From the NCBI RefSeq assembly GCF_041431135.1, contig NZ_CP107799.1, positions 8,184,001 to 8,248,000 on the forward strand: a stretch of 64,000 bases of DNA, in the 5' to 3' direction. The position numbers and the translations under genes were made by a program. The notes under the pieces are model-generated. The model was not told where the DNA came from. It ran no database searches and was given only the letters and a program-made list of their open reading frames with translations. Positions 51,591 through 61,422 of this stretch are shown here, in pieces (position 1 is the first letter of the stretch; each line of letters opens with the position of its first letter). This stretch comes from Streptomyces sp. NBC_00554. Its GTDB lineage: Bacteria; Actinomycetota; Actinomycetes; Streptomycetales; Streptomycetaceae.

Positions 51591-52523
51591 GTGACCAGCG
51601 AGATCACCCTCTTCGTCAACCCCACCGCGGGACGCGGCCGGGGCGCCCACGCGGCGCAGCCGGCCGCTTCTGCTTTGCGTGCGGCGGGGTTCTCCGTCCG
51701 TACGGTCCTCGGCGAGAACGCCGCAGACGCCCTCACGCGCGCGCGTGCAGCCGTCGCGGACGGAACGGGTGCCCTGGTGGCCGTCGGAGGCGACGGCATG
51801 GCGAACCTGGCCCTGCAGGCCGTCGCCGGTACGCGCACCCCGCTCGGCCTGGTCGCCGTCGGCACCGGGAACGACTTCGCGCGGGCCCTGGGCCTGCCCG
51901 TACGCGAACCGGCGGCCGCTGGGCGGCTGATCGCCGAGGCCCTCAAGGGGGCCCGGCTGCGCGATGTCGACCTGGGGCGGGTCGGCGGCACCTGGTTCGG
52001 CACCGTCCTCGCCTCCGGCTTCGACTCCCGGGTCAACGACCGCGGCAACCGCATGCGATGGCCCACCGGCCGCTTCAAGTACGACCTCGCGATGCTCGCC
52101 GAACTGGCCGCCTTCAAGCCCTTCCCGTACCGGATCACACTCGACGACGGCAAGGTCCAGGAGGTCGAGGCGACGCTGGTGGCGGTCGGCAACGGACCGT
52201 CGTACGGCGGCGGCATGAAGATCTGCGCCGGCGCGGATCTGGAGGACGGGCTGTTCGACATCACGGTGGTCGGGGACTGCAGCCGTACGACCCTGCTCAA
52301 GGTGTTTCCGAGGGTCTACCGGGGTACGCATCTCGATCATCCGAAGGTCGCCGTGTACCGGGCGGCGAAGGTGGAGCTTGTCGCCGAGGGCGTCACGGGG
52401 TACGCGGACGGGGAGCCGTTCGGCCCGCTGCCGCTCACTGCTGAGTGTGTGCGGTGCTGCGCGGGTGGCGATTCCCTGAGCTGCGGGGATTCCGGGTTTC
52501 ACAGGTGCGGATCCGGATATTGA
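51591..52523 (+). CDS. Diacylglycerol/lipid kinase family protein, 3' end probably frameshifted
   Basis: The predicted 310-residue protein has NPTAGRGRG (10-18), ALVAVGGDGMANLALQAV with GGDG at 66-69, and VGTGNDFARALGLP, all DAGK/sphingosine-kinase catalytic motifs. It would phosphorylate a diacylglycerol-like lipid. The family's usual end (AECV-PGA-RV...) breaks off at codon GTG 52447-52449. The current frame continues into a Cys-rich tail (RCCAGGDSLSCGDSGFHRC) unlike any relative I know. Shifting frame there gives GAARVAIP and a stop at 52477-52479. The catalytic part is intact. Confidence 0.88.
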   Translation: MTSEITLFVNPTAGRGRGAHAAQPAASALRAAGFSVRTVLGENAADALTRARAAVADGTGALVAVGGDGMANLALQAVAGTRTPLGLVAVGTGNDFARALGLPVREPAAAGRLIAEALKGARLRDVDLGRVGGTWFGTVLASGFDSRVNDRGNRMRWPTGRFKYDLAMLAELAAFKPFPYRITLDDGKVQEVEATLVAVGNGPSYGGGMKICAGADLEDGLFDITVVGDCSRTTLLKVFPRVYRGTHLDHPKVAVYRAAKVELVAEGVTGYADGEPFGPLPLTAECVRCCAGGDSLSCGDSGFHRCGSGY

Positions 52524-52564
52524 TCGTCCTGTTGTCAGTGCCTCCCGGTAGTCTCGAAAGCACG

Positions 52565-55381
52565 ATGACAGAGGACCTCTCCCCGGCCGAGCGGTACGCG
52601 GCAGCACGGAAGCGCGCTGTCGAGCAGGCCACCGCGCTCGCCTCCTTCCGCGAGATGTACGACTTCGGCCTCGACCCCTTCCAGATCGAGGCCTGCCAGG
52701 CGCTCGAGGCGGGCAAGGGTGTGCTTGTCGCCGCGCCCACCGGCTCCGGCAAGACGATCGTCGGCGAGTTCGCCGTCCACCTCGCCCTCCAGCAGGGCAA
52801 GAAGTGTTTCTACACGACGCCGATCAAGGCGCTCTCCAACCAGAAGTACGCCGATCTGTGCCGCCGTTACGGCGCGGACAAGGTTGGCCTCCTCACCGGT
52901 GACAACAGCGTCAACTCCGAGGCTCCGGTGGTCGTGATGACCACCGAGGTGCTGCGCAACATGCTGTACGCGGGCTCGCAGACCCTCCTCGGACTCGGTT
53001 ATGTAGTGATGGACGAGGTGCACTACCTCTCCGACCGGTTCCGGGGCGCCGTCTGGGAGGAAGTGATCATTCACCTCCCCGAGTCGGTGACGCTGGTGTC
53101 GCTCTCGGCGACGGTGTCGAACGCGGAGGAGTTCGGCGACTGGCTGGACACCGTGCGCGGCGACACCCAGGTGATCGTCTCCGAGCACCGGCCCGTGCCG
53201 CTCTTCCAGCATGTGCTGGCCGGGCGCCGGATGTACGACCTCTTCGAGGAGGGCGAGGGCCACAAGAAGGCCGTCAACCCCGACCTCACGCGCCTCGCGC
53301 GGATGGAGGCGAGCCGTCCGTCGTACCAGGACCGCAGACGGGGCCGCGCCATGCGCGAGGCGGACCGGGAGCGCGAGCGCAGACAGCGCTCGCGTGTGTG
53401 GACGCCGAGCAGGCCCGAGGTCATCGAGCGGCTGGACGCCGAAGGGCTGTTGCCCGCCATCACGTTCATCTTCAGCCGCGCGGCCTGTGAGGCCGCCGTC
53501 CAGCAGTGCCTGTACGCGGGCCTGAGGCTGAACGACGACGATGCGCGTGTGCGAGTGCGCGAACTCGTCGAGGAGCGCACGGCCTCCATCCCGACCGAGG
53601 ACCTGCACGTCCTGGGGTACTACGAGTTCCTCGAGGGCCTGGAGCGCGGCATCGCGGCCCACCACGCGGGCATGCTGCCGACGTTCAAGGAGGTCGTCGA
53701 GGAGCTGTTCGTACGCGGCCTGGTGAAGGCGGTGTTCGCGACCGAGACCCTCGCCCTTGGCATCAACATGCCCGCCCGCTCGGTGGTGTTGGAGAAGCTC
53801 GTCAAGTGGAACGGCGAACAGCACGCCGACATCACACCCGGTGAATACACCCAGCTGACCGGTCGCGCCGGACGCCGCGGCATCGATGTCGAGGGCCACG
53901 CCGTGGTGTTGTGGCAGCGCGGCATCAGCCCCGATCACCTGGCGGGACTCGCGGGCACCCGCACGTATCCGCTGCGCTCCAGCTTCAAGCCGTCGTACAA
54001 CATGGCGGTCAACCTGGTCGAGCAGTTCGGGCGGCACCGCTCGCGCGAGCTCCTCGAGACGTCCTTCGCGCAGTTCCAGGCCGACAAGTCGGTCGTCGGG
54101 ATCTCCCGGCAGGTGCAGCGCAACGAGGAGGGGCTCGACGGCTACAAGGAGTCGATGACCTGCCACCTCGGGGACTTCGAGGAGTACATGGGGCTGCGCC
54201 GCGAGCTCAAGGACCGCGAGACCGAGCTGGCCAAGCAGGGCGCGGCGCAGCGGCGCGCGGAGGCGGCCGTCGCGCTGGAGAAGCTCAAGCCAGGCGATGT
54301 CATCCACGTCCCGACCGGCAAGTACGCGGGGCTCGCCCTGGTGTTGGACCCCGGGCTGCCCGCCGGCCGGTCGAACGGGCACCGGGGCTTCGAGCAGCAT
54401 GACGGCCCGCGCCCACTGGTGCTCACCGCCGAGCGCCAGGTGAAGCGGCTCGCCTCGATGGACTTCCCGGTGCCGGTCGAGGCGCTGGAGCGGATGCGCA
54501 TCCCGAAGTCCTTCAACCCGCGCTCGCCGCAGTCCCGCCGCGACCTGGCGTCCGCGCTGCGCACCAAGGCCGGGCACATCGTCACGGACCGGCACCGCAA
54601 GAAGCGGGCCGAGGCCGCCGACGACCGCGAGATCGCCCGGCTGCGCACGGCGATCCGGGCGCACCCCTGCCATGGGTGCAACGACCGGGAGGACCACGCC
54701 CGTTGGGCCGAGCGTTATCACCGGCTACTGCGTGACACCTCGCAGCTGGAGCGGCGTATCGAGGGCCGGACGAACACCATCGCCCGCACCTTCGACCGCA
54801 TCGTCGCGCTTCTCACCGAGCTCGACTACCTGCGGGGCAACGAGGTCACCGAACACGGCAAGCGGCTCGCGCGGCTGTACGGCGAACTCGACCTGCTCGC
54901 CAGCGAATGCCTCCGTGCCGGGGTCTGGGAGGGGCTCAGCCCTCCCGAACTCGCCGCCTGCATCTCGGCGTTGGTGTACGAGTCGCGGGTCGCCGACGAC
55001 GCGATGGCGCCGAAGGTGCCGTCGGGCAAGGCGAAGGCCGCGCTGGGCGAGATGGTGCGGATCTGGGGGCGGCTCGACGCCCTTGAGGAGGACTTCGGGA
55101 TCACCCAGACCGAGGGGGTCGGGCAGCGCGAGCCGGATCTCGGGTTTGCCTGGGCCGCGCACGAGTGGGCCTCCGGCAAGGGGCTCGACGAGGTGCTGCG
55201 GGAGGCGGAGATGCCTGCGGGTGACTTTGTGCGCTGGTGCAAGCAGGTCATTGATGTGCTGGGGCAGATCTCGGCCGCGGCGCCCGTTTCCGGGGCGGCC
55301 GGGTCGAGTGTCGCCAAGAACGCGCGTAAGGCGGTGGATGGGCTGCTGCGGGGGGTGGTGGCTTACTCGTCGGTCGGGTGA
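52565..55381 (+). CDS. helY: Ski2/Mtr4-like DEVH RNA/DNA helicase HelY
   Basis: The 938-residue superfamily 2 helicase has Walker A AAPTGSGKT (56-64), DEVH box MDEVHYL (149-155), SATVSNAEEFGDWL, ATETLALGINMPARSVV and QLTGRAGRRGID. A long C-terminal region with rRNA-processing arch and DSHCT-like domains follows. Actinobacteria keep this gene next to tatC. It probably unwinds structured RNA. The ATG at 52565 is preferred to 40 earlier codons that would overlap the kinase gene. Confidence 0.93.
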   Translation: MTEDLSPAERYAAARKRAVEQATALASFREMYDFGLDPFQIEACQALEAGKGVLVAAPTGSGKTIVGEFAVHLALQQGKKCFYTTPIKALSNQKYADLCRRYGADKVGLLTGDNSVNSEAPVVVMTTEVLRNMLYAGSQTLLGLGYVVMDEVHYLSDRFRGAVWEEVIIHLPESVTLVSLSATVSNAEEFGDWLDTVRGDTQVIVSEHRPVPLFQHVLAGRRMYDLFEEGEGHKKAVNPDLTRLARMEASRPSYQDRRRGRAMREADRERERRQRSRVWTPSRPEVIERLDAEGLLPAITFIFSRAACEAAVQQCLYAGLRLNDDDARVRVRELVEERTASIPTEDLHVLGYYEFLEGLERGIAAHHAGMLPTFKEVVEELFVRGLVKAVFATETLALGINMPARSVVLEKLVKWNGEQHADITPGEYTQLTGRAGRRGIDVEGHAVVLWQRGISPDHLAGLAGTRTYPLRSSFKPSYNMAVNLVEQFGRHRSRELLETSFAQFQADKSVVGISRQVQRNEEGLDGYKESMTCHLGDFEEYMGLRRELKDRETELAKQGAAQRRAEAAVALEKLKPGDVIHVPTGKYAGLALVLDPGLPAGRSNGHRGFEQHDGPRPLVLTAERQVKRLASMDFPVPVEALERMRIPKSFNPRSPQSRRDLASALRTKAGHIVTDRHRKKRAEAADDREIARLRTAIRAHPCHGCNDREDHARWAERYHRLLRDTSQLERRIEGRTNTIARTFDRIVALLTELDYLRGNEVTEHGKRLARLYGELDLLASECLRAGVWEGLSPPELAACISALVYESRVADDAMAPKVPSGKAKAALGEMVRIWGRLDALEEDFGITQTEGVGQREPDLGFAWAAHEWASGKGLDEVLREAEMPAGDFVRWCKQVIDVLGQISAAAPVSGAAGSSVAKNARKAVDGLLRGVVAYSSVG

Positions 55382-55411
55382 CCGGGTGACCGGGTGTGGG
55401 GGGCGGGGGAG

Positions 55412-55555
55412 TTTTTTCGCCCCCTCCGCCCCTACCCTTCCCGTTCTTCTGGGGCTCCGCCCCAGGCCCCGCCAGGGGGCGCTGCCCCCTGGACCCCCGC
55501 CAGGGGCTGCGCCCCTTGGATCCCCGCTCCTCAAACGCCGGAGGGGCTGAAAATC
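55412..55555. repeat. Dispersed intergenic element, copy 2
   Basis: Begins TTTTTTCGCCCCCTCCGCC, contains several GC-rich hairpins (GGGGCTCCGCCCC, CCAGGGGGC...GCCCCCTGG, CAGGGGC...GCCCCTTG) and ends with the 35-bp block identical to 16261-16295. Unlike copy 1 it lacks the right arm, since the next gene's stop begins there. It again sits between convergent genes. Confidence 0.75.
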
Positions 55556-57217
55556 TCAGCTGCGGGCCCGGAGGTATGCGCGCCAGCCTCCGTATGTCGT
55601 GATGTCCTCGGCTCCTTCGAGTGCGGACGGTTCGCAGAGGAAGCCGGGGACGTGACTGCCGTCGGTGAGTTCGACGCGGCCCAGGGTCATCGGGCGGGGG
55701 AGCTCGGCGAGCAGGTGTCCTAGGCCCTCGGCGGGGAGTCGCCATACTTCGGCCTCGATGGCGGCGCCGGGGTCTTCCGTGCCGACGTGGACCAGGCCCG
55801 GCTTGGGCGGTGTGGTGGACAGGGCGTGCAGGCGGTAGACGGGTGCCGTGGTTGTCGTACGTTCCAGTTCCGCGCCCAGGGAGAGGAGCTGGGGGTTGAG
55901 TGGCTGGCCGGACAGGTGCGCGCCAAGCACCGCGATCCGGAGCTGCGGCTCCAGCAGGCCCGCGATCCGGGCGAGACGTTCGTCGGTGAACGCCGGGCCG
56001 ATCAGCATCACGCCGAAGGGCAGGCCGTCCACCATGCCCGCGGGGACGGCTACCGCGGCCAGGTCGAAGAGGTTCGTGGAGTTGGTGAAGCGGCCCAGGC
56101 GGGCGTTGGCGCCCAGTGGGTCGGCGGCGACCTCGGCGAGGGTGGGGTGGCCGGGGGCCGTCGGCAGCAACATGGCGTCCGCGTCGCCGAGTTCGGCGAG
56201 GGCGCGGGTGCGGAGGTCCGTCAGGCGGTCCTGGTCGGCGTACAACTGGTGGGCCGGGATGTCCCGGGCCCGGGTGATGATCCCGGCGACGGTCGGGTCG
56301 AGCCCCTCACCGCCCTCAGTGATCAACTTGTCGACAAAGCTCCCCACGGCTGTGTAGCGCTCGGCGACGAACGCGCCCTCGTAGAGCATCGCGGCGGCCT
56401 CGGTGAACGGGGTGAGGTCGAGGGTGCGCAACTCGGCGCCCGCCGCGGTGAGTTGCGCCACGGCCGCTTCGTACGCCGCCGCCCAGCCCTTGTCCAGCTC
56501 TCCGAGCTGTTCGGGTGCGGCGACGGCGATGCGCCATGGGCCGGGCGTCCGCTGGGGGAGTGCCGGGAGGTCGCGTCCCGAGGGGGAGGTCATGTACGCG
56601 AGGGCCTGCTCGGCCTCCGGGAGCGTACGGGCGAAGACGGTCACGCAGTCGAGGGAGGCGCAGGCGGGGACGACGCCGGTCGTCGGCACCAGGCCGCGGG
56701 TCGGCTTGAGGCCGACGATGCCGTTGAAGGCGGCGGGGACCCGGCCCGAGCCTGCGGTGTCCGTGCCGAGGGCGAGGTCGACGATTCCCAGGGCCACGGC
56801 GACGGCCGATCCGGAACTCGAGCCGCCGCTGATTCTGGCCGGGTCGTAGGCGTTGCGTACGGCGCCGTGGGGGGAGCGGGTGCCGACCAGGCCGGTGGCG
56901 AACTGGTCCAGGTTCGTGGTGCCGAGGACGATCGCGCCGGCGGCTCGGAGGCGGGCGACTGCGGGCGCGTCGCCTTCTGGGGTGTACGCGTATGCCGGGC
57001 AGCCGGCGGTGGTCTTGAGGCCTGCCACGTCGATGTTGCCCTTCGCGGCGAGGAGCTTGCCTGCGAGGGGGAGGTGCTCGCCTGCGGCGACGCGTTCGTT
57101 GATGGTCCTCGCCTCTTGGTCGACCTCCGCCTGGGGGCGGAGGTCGATCCAGAGCTCGGGGCGGTCGGTGGCCTCGATGCGGGCGTATGCCCTCTGGACT
57201 CGGGTGACGGCTGACAT
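55556..57217 (-). CDS. atzF: Allophanate hydrolase (AtzF-type)
   Basis: The 553-residue amidase-signature enzyme cleaves allophanate to CO2 and ammonia. The catalytic Lys59 lies in AAKGNIDVAG, the cis-Ser in ISGGSSSGSAVAV (130-142) and the nucleophile Ser157 in GTDTAGSGRVPAA. A C-terminal domain of about 120 residues (from VHVGTEDPGAA) is specific to allophanate hydrolases rather than general amidases. It lies 96 bp after the biotin carboxylase gene in the same operon and completes the pathway. Confidence 0.93.
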   Translation of the reverse strand: MSAVTRVQRAYARIEATDRPELWIDLRPQAEVDQEARTINERVAAGEHLPLAGKLLAAKGNIDVAGLKTTAGCPAYAYTPEGDAPAVARLRAAGAIVLGTTNLDQFATGLVGTRSPHGAVRNAYDPARISGGSSSGSAVAVALGIVDLALGTDTAGSGRVPAAFNGIVGLKPTRGLVPTTGVVPACASLDCVTVFARTLPEAEQALAYMTSPSGRDLPALPQRTPGPWRIAVAAPEQLGELDKGWAAAYEAAVAQLTAAGAELRTLDLTPFTEAAAMLYEGAFVAERYTAVGSFVDKLITEGGEGLDPTVAGIITRARDIPAHQLYADQDRLTDLRTRALAELGDADAMLLPTAPGHPTLAEVAADPLGANARLGRFTNSTNLFDLAAVAVPAGMVDGLPFGVMLIGPAFTDERLARIAGLLEPQLRIAVLGAHLSGQPLNPQLLSLGAELERTTTTAPVYRLHALSTTPPKPGLVHVGTEDPGAAIEAEVWRLPAEGLGHLLAELPRPMTLGRVELTDGSHVPGFLCEPSALEGAEDITTYGGWRAYLRARS

Positions 57218-57313
57218 CGGTGCTCCTTATCGTTCGGGTGCGGGGCGGTGGGTGGTCTGTGCCCACCCGTTCCGCCCTGCGGAACGCCTGCCCACAGACG
57301 GCCAGGCGGGATA

Positions 57314-60300
57314 TCAGGTCACCGGCGCCAGCACCATCAGTGCTGTTCCCGCCTCCACCTGGTCCCCCGGTTTTGCGAGAATCTCGGTCACCACGCCGTT
57401 CATCGGGGCGGGGACCCTGGACTCCATCTTCATGGCCTCCAGGGCCAGGAGGGGCTGGCCCTGGGTCACCTTGTCGCCGGGGCGGACGTTCAGCTGCCAG
57501 ACCGAGGCGGCGAATTCGGCTTCTATCAGGCGGCCGCCCTCGGGGACGGTCACCTCGGTAGGGGGAGCCGCGGGGGCCGACACGGACTCCGCCCGGGTGA
57601 ACTCGCCCGCTGCTTCCCACGCGTCCCGCTCCGCGGAGAACGCGCCGCCCTGCCGGGCCCGGAACTCCGCGATGGAGCCGGCGTTCTCGGCGAGGAAGGA
57701 CTCGTACGCGGCGAGGGAGAACTCGCCCTCCTCGATCCGGGGGACGAAGCGGCCGGAGATGATGTCGGCGCGCAGGTCGAGGAGTTCGTCGGGTTCGACG
57801 GGGTACCACTTGACGCGGTCGAAGAAGCGCAGCAGCCAGGGCGAGCCCGGCTCGAACGCGCCGCGCTGCTGCCAGGGCGACCACACCTGGGTCGTACGGC
57901 CGACGAACTGGTAGCCGCCTGGACCCTCCATGCCGTAGATGCAGAGGTAGGCGCCGCCGATGCCGACCGAGTTCTCGGCGGTCCAGGTGCGCGCCGGGTT
58001 GTACTTGGTGGTGACCAGGCGGTGGCGCGGGTCCAGCGGTGTCGCCACCGGCGCGCCCAAGTAGACGTCGCCGAGGCCCAGTACGAGGTACTCCGCGTCG
58101 AAGACCGTCCGGTACACGTCGTCCACCGAGTCGAGGCCGTTCACGCGGCGGATGAACTCGATGTTCCAGGGGCACCAGGGCGCGTCGTCGCGGACGCCCG
58201 CCATGTAGCGGGCGATCGCCTCGCGGGTGGCCGGGTCGTCCCAGGAGAGGGGGAGGTGGACGGTGCGGGAGGGGACGACGAGTTGGTCGCTCGGTGGGAG
58301 CGTCGCCACGATCTGCCGTACGGCCGCAAGGAGTTCGCGCTGCGGGAGCCGCCGCGGATCCGTCTGGATCTGCAGGGAACGGATGCCCGGGGTGAGGTCC
58401 GTGACCCCGTCCAGTGCGGCGCCCGCCACCGCCTCCATCAGCGCGTGCACCCGCATGCGCAGGGCCAGGTCCAGCTGCATGGGACCGAATTCGACCAGCA
58501 GGTTGTCGTCGCCGCTGCGCCGGTACGTCACGTCGCCGTCCCGCGCGAGTACGCCGCCGTCGACGATCGCGGCCCGCGGCGAGCCGTCGTCGGCGACCGG
58601 CTCGAACCGCACCGAGTCACCGGGGCGCAGTTGCCCGAGCTTCCAGCGCTCCGAGCTGACGACCGTCGCGGGGCAGACGAAGCCGCCGAGCGAGGGACCG
58701 TCCGGGCCGAGCAGCACCGGCATGTCGCCGGTGTAGTCGACGGCGCCCACCGAGTAGGGCGTGTCGTGGATGTTGGACGGGTGCAGCCCCGCCTCGCCGC
58801 CGTCCTTGCGAGCCCAGCGGGGCTTCGGACCGACCAGCCGTACGCCCGTGCGCGCCGAGTTGAAGTGGACCTTCCAGTCGGCGGCGTAGAACTCGTGGAT
58901 GTCCTCCTCGGTGAAGAACTCCGGTGCGGCATGCGGGCCTTCGAGCGCGCCGATGTGCCAGCGCGCCCCGAAGACCGGTCGGTCGGCAGCCGCCACCGCA
59001 GTGCCCGGGACCACCGCGCCCCCGTGCAGCACATCTCCCGTCCGCAGCGTCCGTCCACCGTGCCCGCCGAACCGGCCAAGGGTGAAGGTGGACGCGCTGC
59101 CCAGGAACGCGGGCAGGTCCAGGCCGCCGCCCGCGAAGAGCACGTACGTGCGCAGACCGTGCTGGGTGGGGGTGCCGACCTCCAGGACGGACCCCGCCGG
59201 CACCGTGACCGGCTCCCACTGCGCGGCCGTCGTGCCGTCCACGGTGACCGCCGCCGGAGCACCCGTCACGCAGACGGTCGTGGCGTGCGTGAAGCGCAGG
59301 GCCGGTCCCTGAAGGGTGCACTCCAGACCGGGTGCCCCTTCGTGGTTGCCGAGGGCCCGGTTGCCGAGCCGGAAGGACAGGTCGTCCATCGGGCCGCACG
59401 GCGGCACCCCGACCTGCCAGTAGCCCGTGCGGCCGGGCCAGTCCTGGACGGTGGTGAGCGTGCCGCCCGAGACGACCTCGACGCGCGGTGTCGGATCGGA
59501 GACGGCGGCGAGCGTCGCCGTCGAATGCGTCGCGGCCCGGAAGGAGCTGTCCGACAGTGCCGCGCGCACCAGCCCGAGGTTCGTCTCGATGCCGTCGACG
59601 CGGGTCCTGGCCAGCGCCTCGTCGAGCCGTTCCAGCGCGTGGGCGCGGTCCGAGCCGTACGCGATGACCTTCGCGAGCATAGGGTCGTACGAGGTCGTGA
59701 CCTCCGTCCCCGTCTCCACCCAGCCGTCGACCCGGACCCCGCCGGGGAACTCGACGCGCGTCAACAGGCCTGCACTGGGCCGGTGTTCGCGCGAGGGGTC
59801 CTCGGCGTACACCCGTGCCTCGACGGCATGACCGCGGGGCGCCCCCGGGTCCCGTACGACATCGGACTCGCCGCGAGCCAGCCGCAGCATCCAGGCGACG
59901 AGGTCGACTCCGTAGATCTCCTCGGTGACCGGATGCTCCACCTGGAGACGGGTGTTGACCTCCAGGAAGTACGCCTCCTGGCGGGCGGCGTCGTACACGA
60001 ACTCGACGGTTCCGGCCGAGCGGTAGCCGACCGACGCGCACAAGTCGCGTGCCGCCGAGGCGAGTTGCTCGCGTACAGGGGAGGGGAGCCCGGGCGCGGG
60101 AGCCTCTTCCAGCACCTTCTGGTTGCGGCGCTGGAGCGAGCAGTCGCGGTCGCCGAAGGTGACCACGCGGCCCCGGCCGTCGCCGAAGACCTGTACCTCC
60201 ACATGGCGGGCCCGTTCCACCAGCCGTTCCAGGAACACCCCGGCCGAGGAGAAGGAGGCCGCGGCGACGCGCTGCACGCTCTCCCAGGCCTCGGTCAGTT

Positions 60301-60826
60301 CATCGGCTGAGCGACATGCCGACATACCGATGCCACCGCCACCGCCGGTGGCCTTGAGCATCACGGGATAGCCGATGCGGTCGGCTTCGAGCAGGGCTTC
60401 AGCGAGGTCGGAGAGCAGTCCTGTGCCCGGTGCCAGGGGCACTCCGGCCGCCTGAGCCGCCGCCCGCGCCGTGTGCTTCGCCCCGAACAGCTCCAGCTGC
60501 TCCGGCGTCGGCCCCACGAACACGATCCCCGCCTCCTCGCAGCGCCGTGCGAAGTCCGCGTCCTCGGAGAGGAAGCCGTACCCGGGGTGGATCGCCCCGG
60601 CGCAGGTCTCCTTCGCCGCCTTGAGTACGAGGTCGGCGTCGAGGTACGACTCCTTGGCGGGCGCGGGTCCGAGCCGTACCGCCTCGTCGGCCAGCCGTAC
60701 GTGCGGTGCCGAGCGGTCCGGGTCGGAGTACACCGCCACCGTACGCAGGCCGAGTTCGCGGGCCGTCCGGATGATCCGGACCGCGATCTCGCCCCGGTTG
60801 GCGACGAGCAGCGTGTCGAAGGTCAT
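57314..60826 (-). CDS. Biotin-dependent urea/guanidine carboxylase
   Basis: The 1170-residue multidomain enzyme has a biotin carboxylase module (LLVANRGEIAVRIIRTAREL; KATGGGGGIGMS; FLEVNTRLQVEHPVTE) and carboxyltransferase domains related to KipA/KipI (TTVQDWPGRTGYWQVG; PWNIEFIRRVNGL). The C-terminal biotin carrier has EAMKMES with biotinylated Lys1133. It carboxylates urea or guanidine. The two associated proteins encoded upstream point towards guanidine carboxylase, because such proteins form carboxyguanidine deiminase in other bacteria. The ATG overlaps the preceding stop by 4 bp. Confidence 0.92.
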   Translation of the reverse strand: MTFDTLLVANRGEIAVRIIRTARELGLRTVAVYSDPDRSAPHVRLADEAVRLGPAPAKESYLDADLVLKAAKETCAGAIHPGYGFLSEDADFARRCEEAGIVFVGPTPEQLELFGAKHTARAAAQAAGVPLAPGTGLLSDLAEALLEADRIGYPVMLKATGGGGGIGMSACRSADELTEAWESVQRVAAASFSSAGVFLERLVERARHVEVQVFGDGRGRVVTFGDRDCSLQRRNQKVLEEAPAPGLPSPVREQLASAARDLCASVGYRSAGTVEFVYDAARQEAYFLEVNTRLQVEHPVTEEIYGVDLVAWMLRLARGESDVVRDPGAPRGHAVEARVYAEDPSREHRPSAGLLTRVEFPGGVRVDGWVETGTEVTTSYDPMLAKVIAYGSDRAHALERLDEALARTRVDGIETNLGLVRAALSDSSFRAATHSTATLAAVSDPTPRVEVVSGGTLTTVQDWPGRTGYWQVGVPPCGPMDDLSFRLGNRALGNHEGAPGLECTLQGPALRFTHATTVCVTGAPAAVTVDGTTAAQWEPVTVPAGSVLEVGTPTQHGLRTYVLFAGGGLDLPAFLGSASTFTLGRFGGHGGRTLRTGDVLHGGAVVPGTAVAAADRPVFGARWHIGALEGPHAAPEFFTEEDIHEFYAADWKVHFNSARTGVRLVGPKPRWARKDGGEAGLHPSNIHDTPYSVGAVDYTGDMPVLLGPDGPSLGGFVCPATVVSSERWKLGQLRPGDSVRFEPVADDGSPRAAIVDGGVLARDGDVTYRRSGDDNLLVEFGPMQLDLALRMRVHALMEAVAGAALDGVTDLTPGIRSLQIQTDPRRLPQRELLAAVRQIVATLPPSDQLVVPSRTVHLPLSWDDPATREAIARYMAGVRDDAPWCPWNIEFIRRVNGLDSVDDVYRTVFDAEYLVLGLGDVYLGAPVATPLDPRHRLVTTKYNPARTWTAENSVGIGGAYLCIYGMEGPGGYQFVGRTTQVWSPWQQRGAFEPGSPWLLRFFDRVKWYPVEPDELLDLRADIISGRFVPRIEEGEFSLAAYESFLAENAGSIAEFRARQGGAFSAERDAWEAAGEFTRAESVSAPAAPPTEVTVPEGGRLIEAEFAASVWQLNVRPGDKVTQGQPLLALEAMKMESRVPAPMNGVVTEILAKPGDQVEAGTALMVLAPVT

Positions 60827-61422
60827 TCCGGAGCCCCAAGGGTCATCTGGACCGCGGTCGGCTCGAAGCCGTTGCAAGGGTTGTTGATCTGGGGGCAGTT
60901 GGAGACGAGTACGAGCACATCGCGTTCGGCGCGCAAGGTCAGCTTCAGCCCCGGGGCCGAGATGCCGTCGACGATGCCGAGGGTGCCGTCCTTCTCGACC
61001 GGCACGTTCATGTACCAGTTGATGTTCGAGACCAGATCCCGCTTGCCCAGCCCGTACTTGGCGCCCTCCGCGAGGAAGTTGTCCACGCACGCGTGCTGCG
61101 ACCAGGTGTGATGCCCGTACCGGAGCGTGTTCGACTCCTTGGAGCAGGCGCCGCCGACCGTGTCGTGCCTGCCGACCTCGTCCTCGACGACCGTCATCAG
61201 CGGGGTGTGCTCGTTGGACATGAGCACACTGCCGGTGGTGAGGAAGAGGTTGCCCTGCGCGTGGATCGTGTCCGGCGCGCTGTACCGGACGGCCGTGTCG
61301 TGGGCGTCGTACACCAGGAAGTCGACGGCCTGGTTGCCGTGCAGGTCGGTGATGGTGAGCGTGCCGCCCTCGGGCACGACGGCGGACCAGGCGGCGCGGG
61401 CCGGTACTTCCACGGTCTTCAT
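60823..61422 (-). CDS. Urea-carboxylase-associated protein (DUF1989), small subunit
   Basis: The 199-residue protein contains DLHGNQAVDFLVYDA, LMSNEHTPLMTVVED, the Cys-bearing GGACSKESN and NINWYMNVPVEKDG, all DUF1989 hallmarks. With its paralogue it probably forms the hydrolase that converts carboxyguanidine to allophanate. The ATG at 61422 overlaps the upstream stop (ATGA) and its own stop overlaps the carboxylase start. Confidence 0.9.
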   Translation of the reverse strand: MKTVEVPARAAWSAVVPEGGTLTITDLHGNQAVDFLVYDAHDTAVRYSAPDTIHAQGNLFLTTGSVLMSNEHTPLMTVVEDEVGRHDTVGGACSKESNTLRYGHHTWSQHACVDNFLAEGAKYGLGKRDLVSNINWYMNVPVEKDGTLGIVDGISAPGLKLTLRAERDVLVLVSNCPQINNPCNGFEPTAVQMTLGAPE

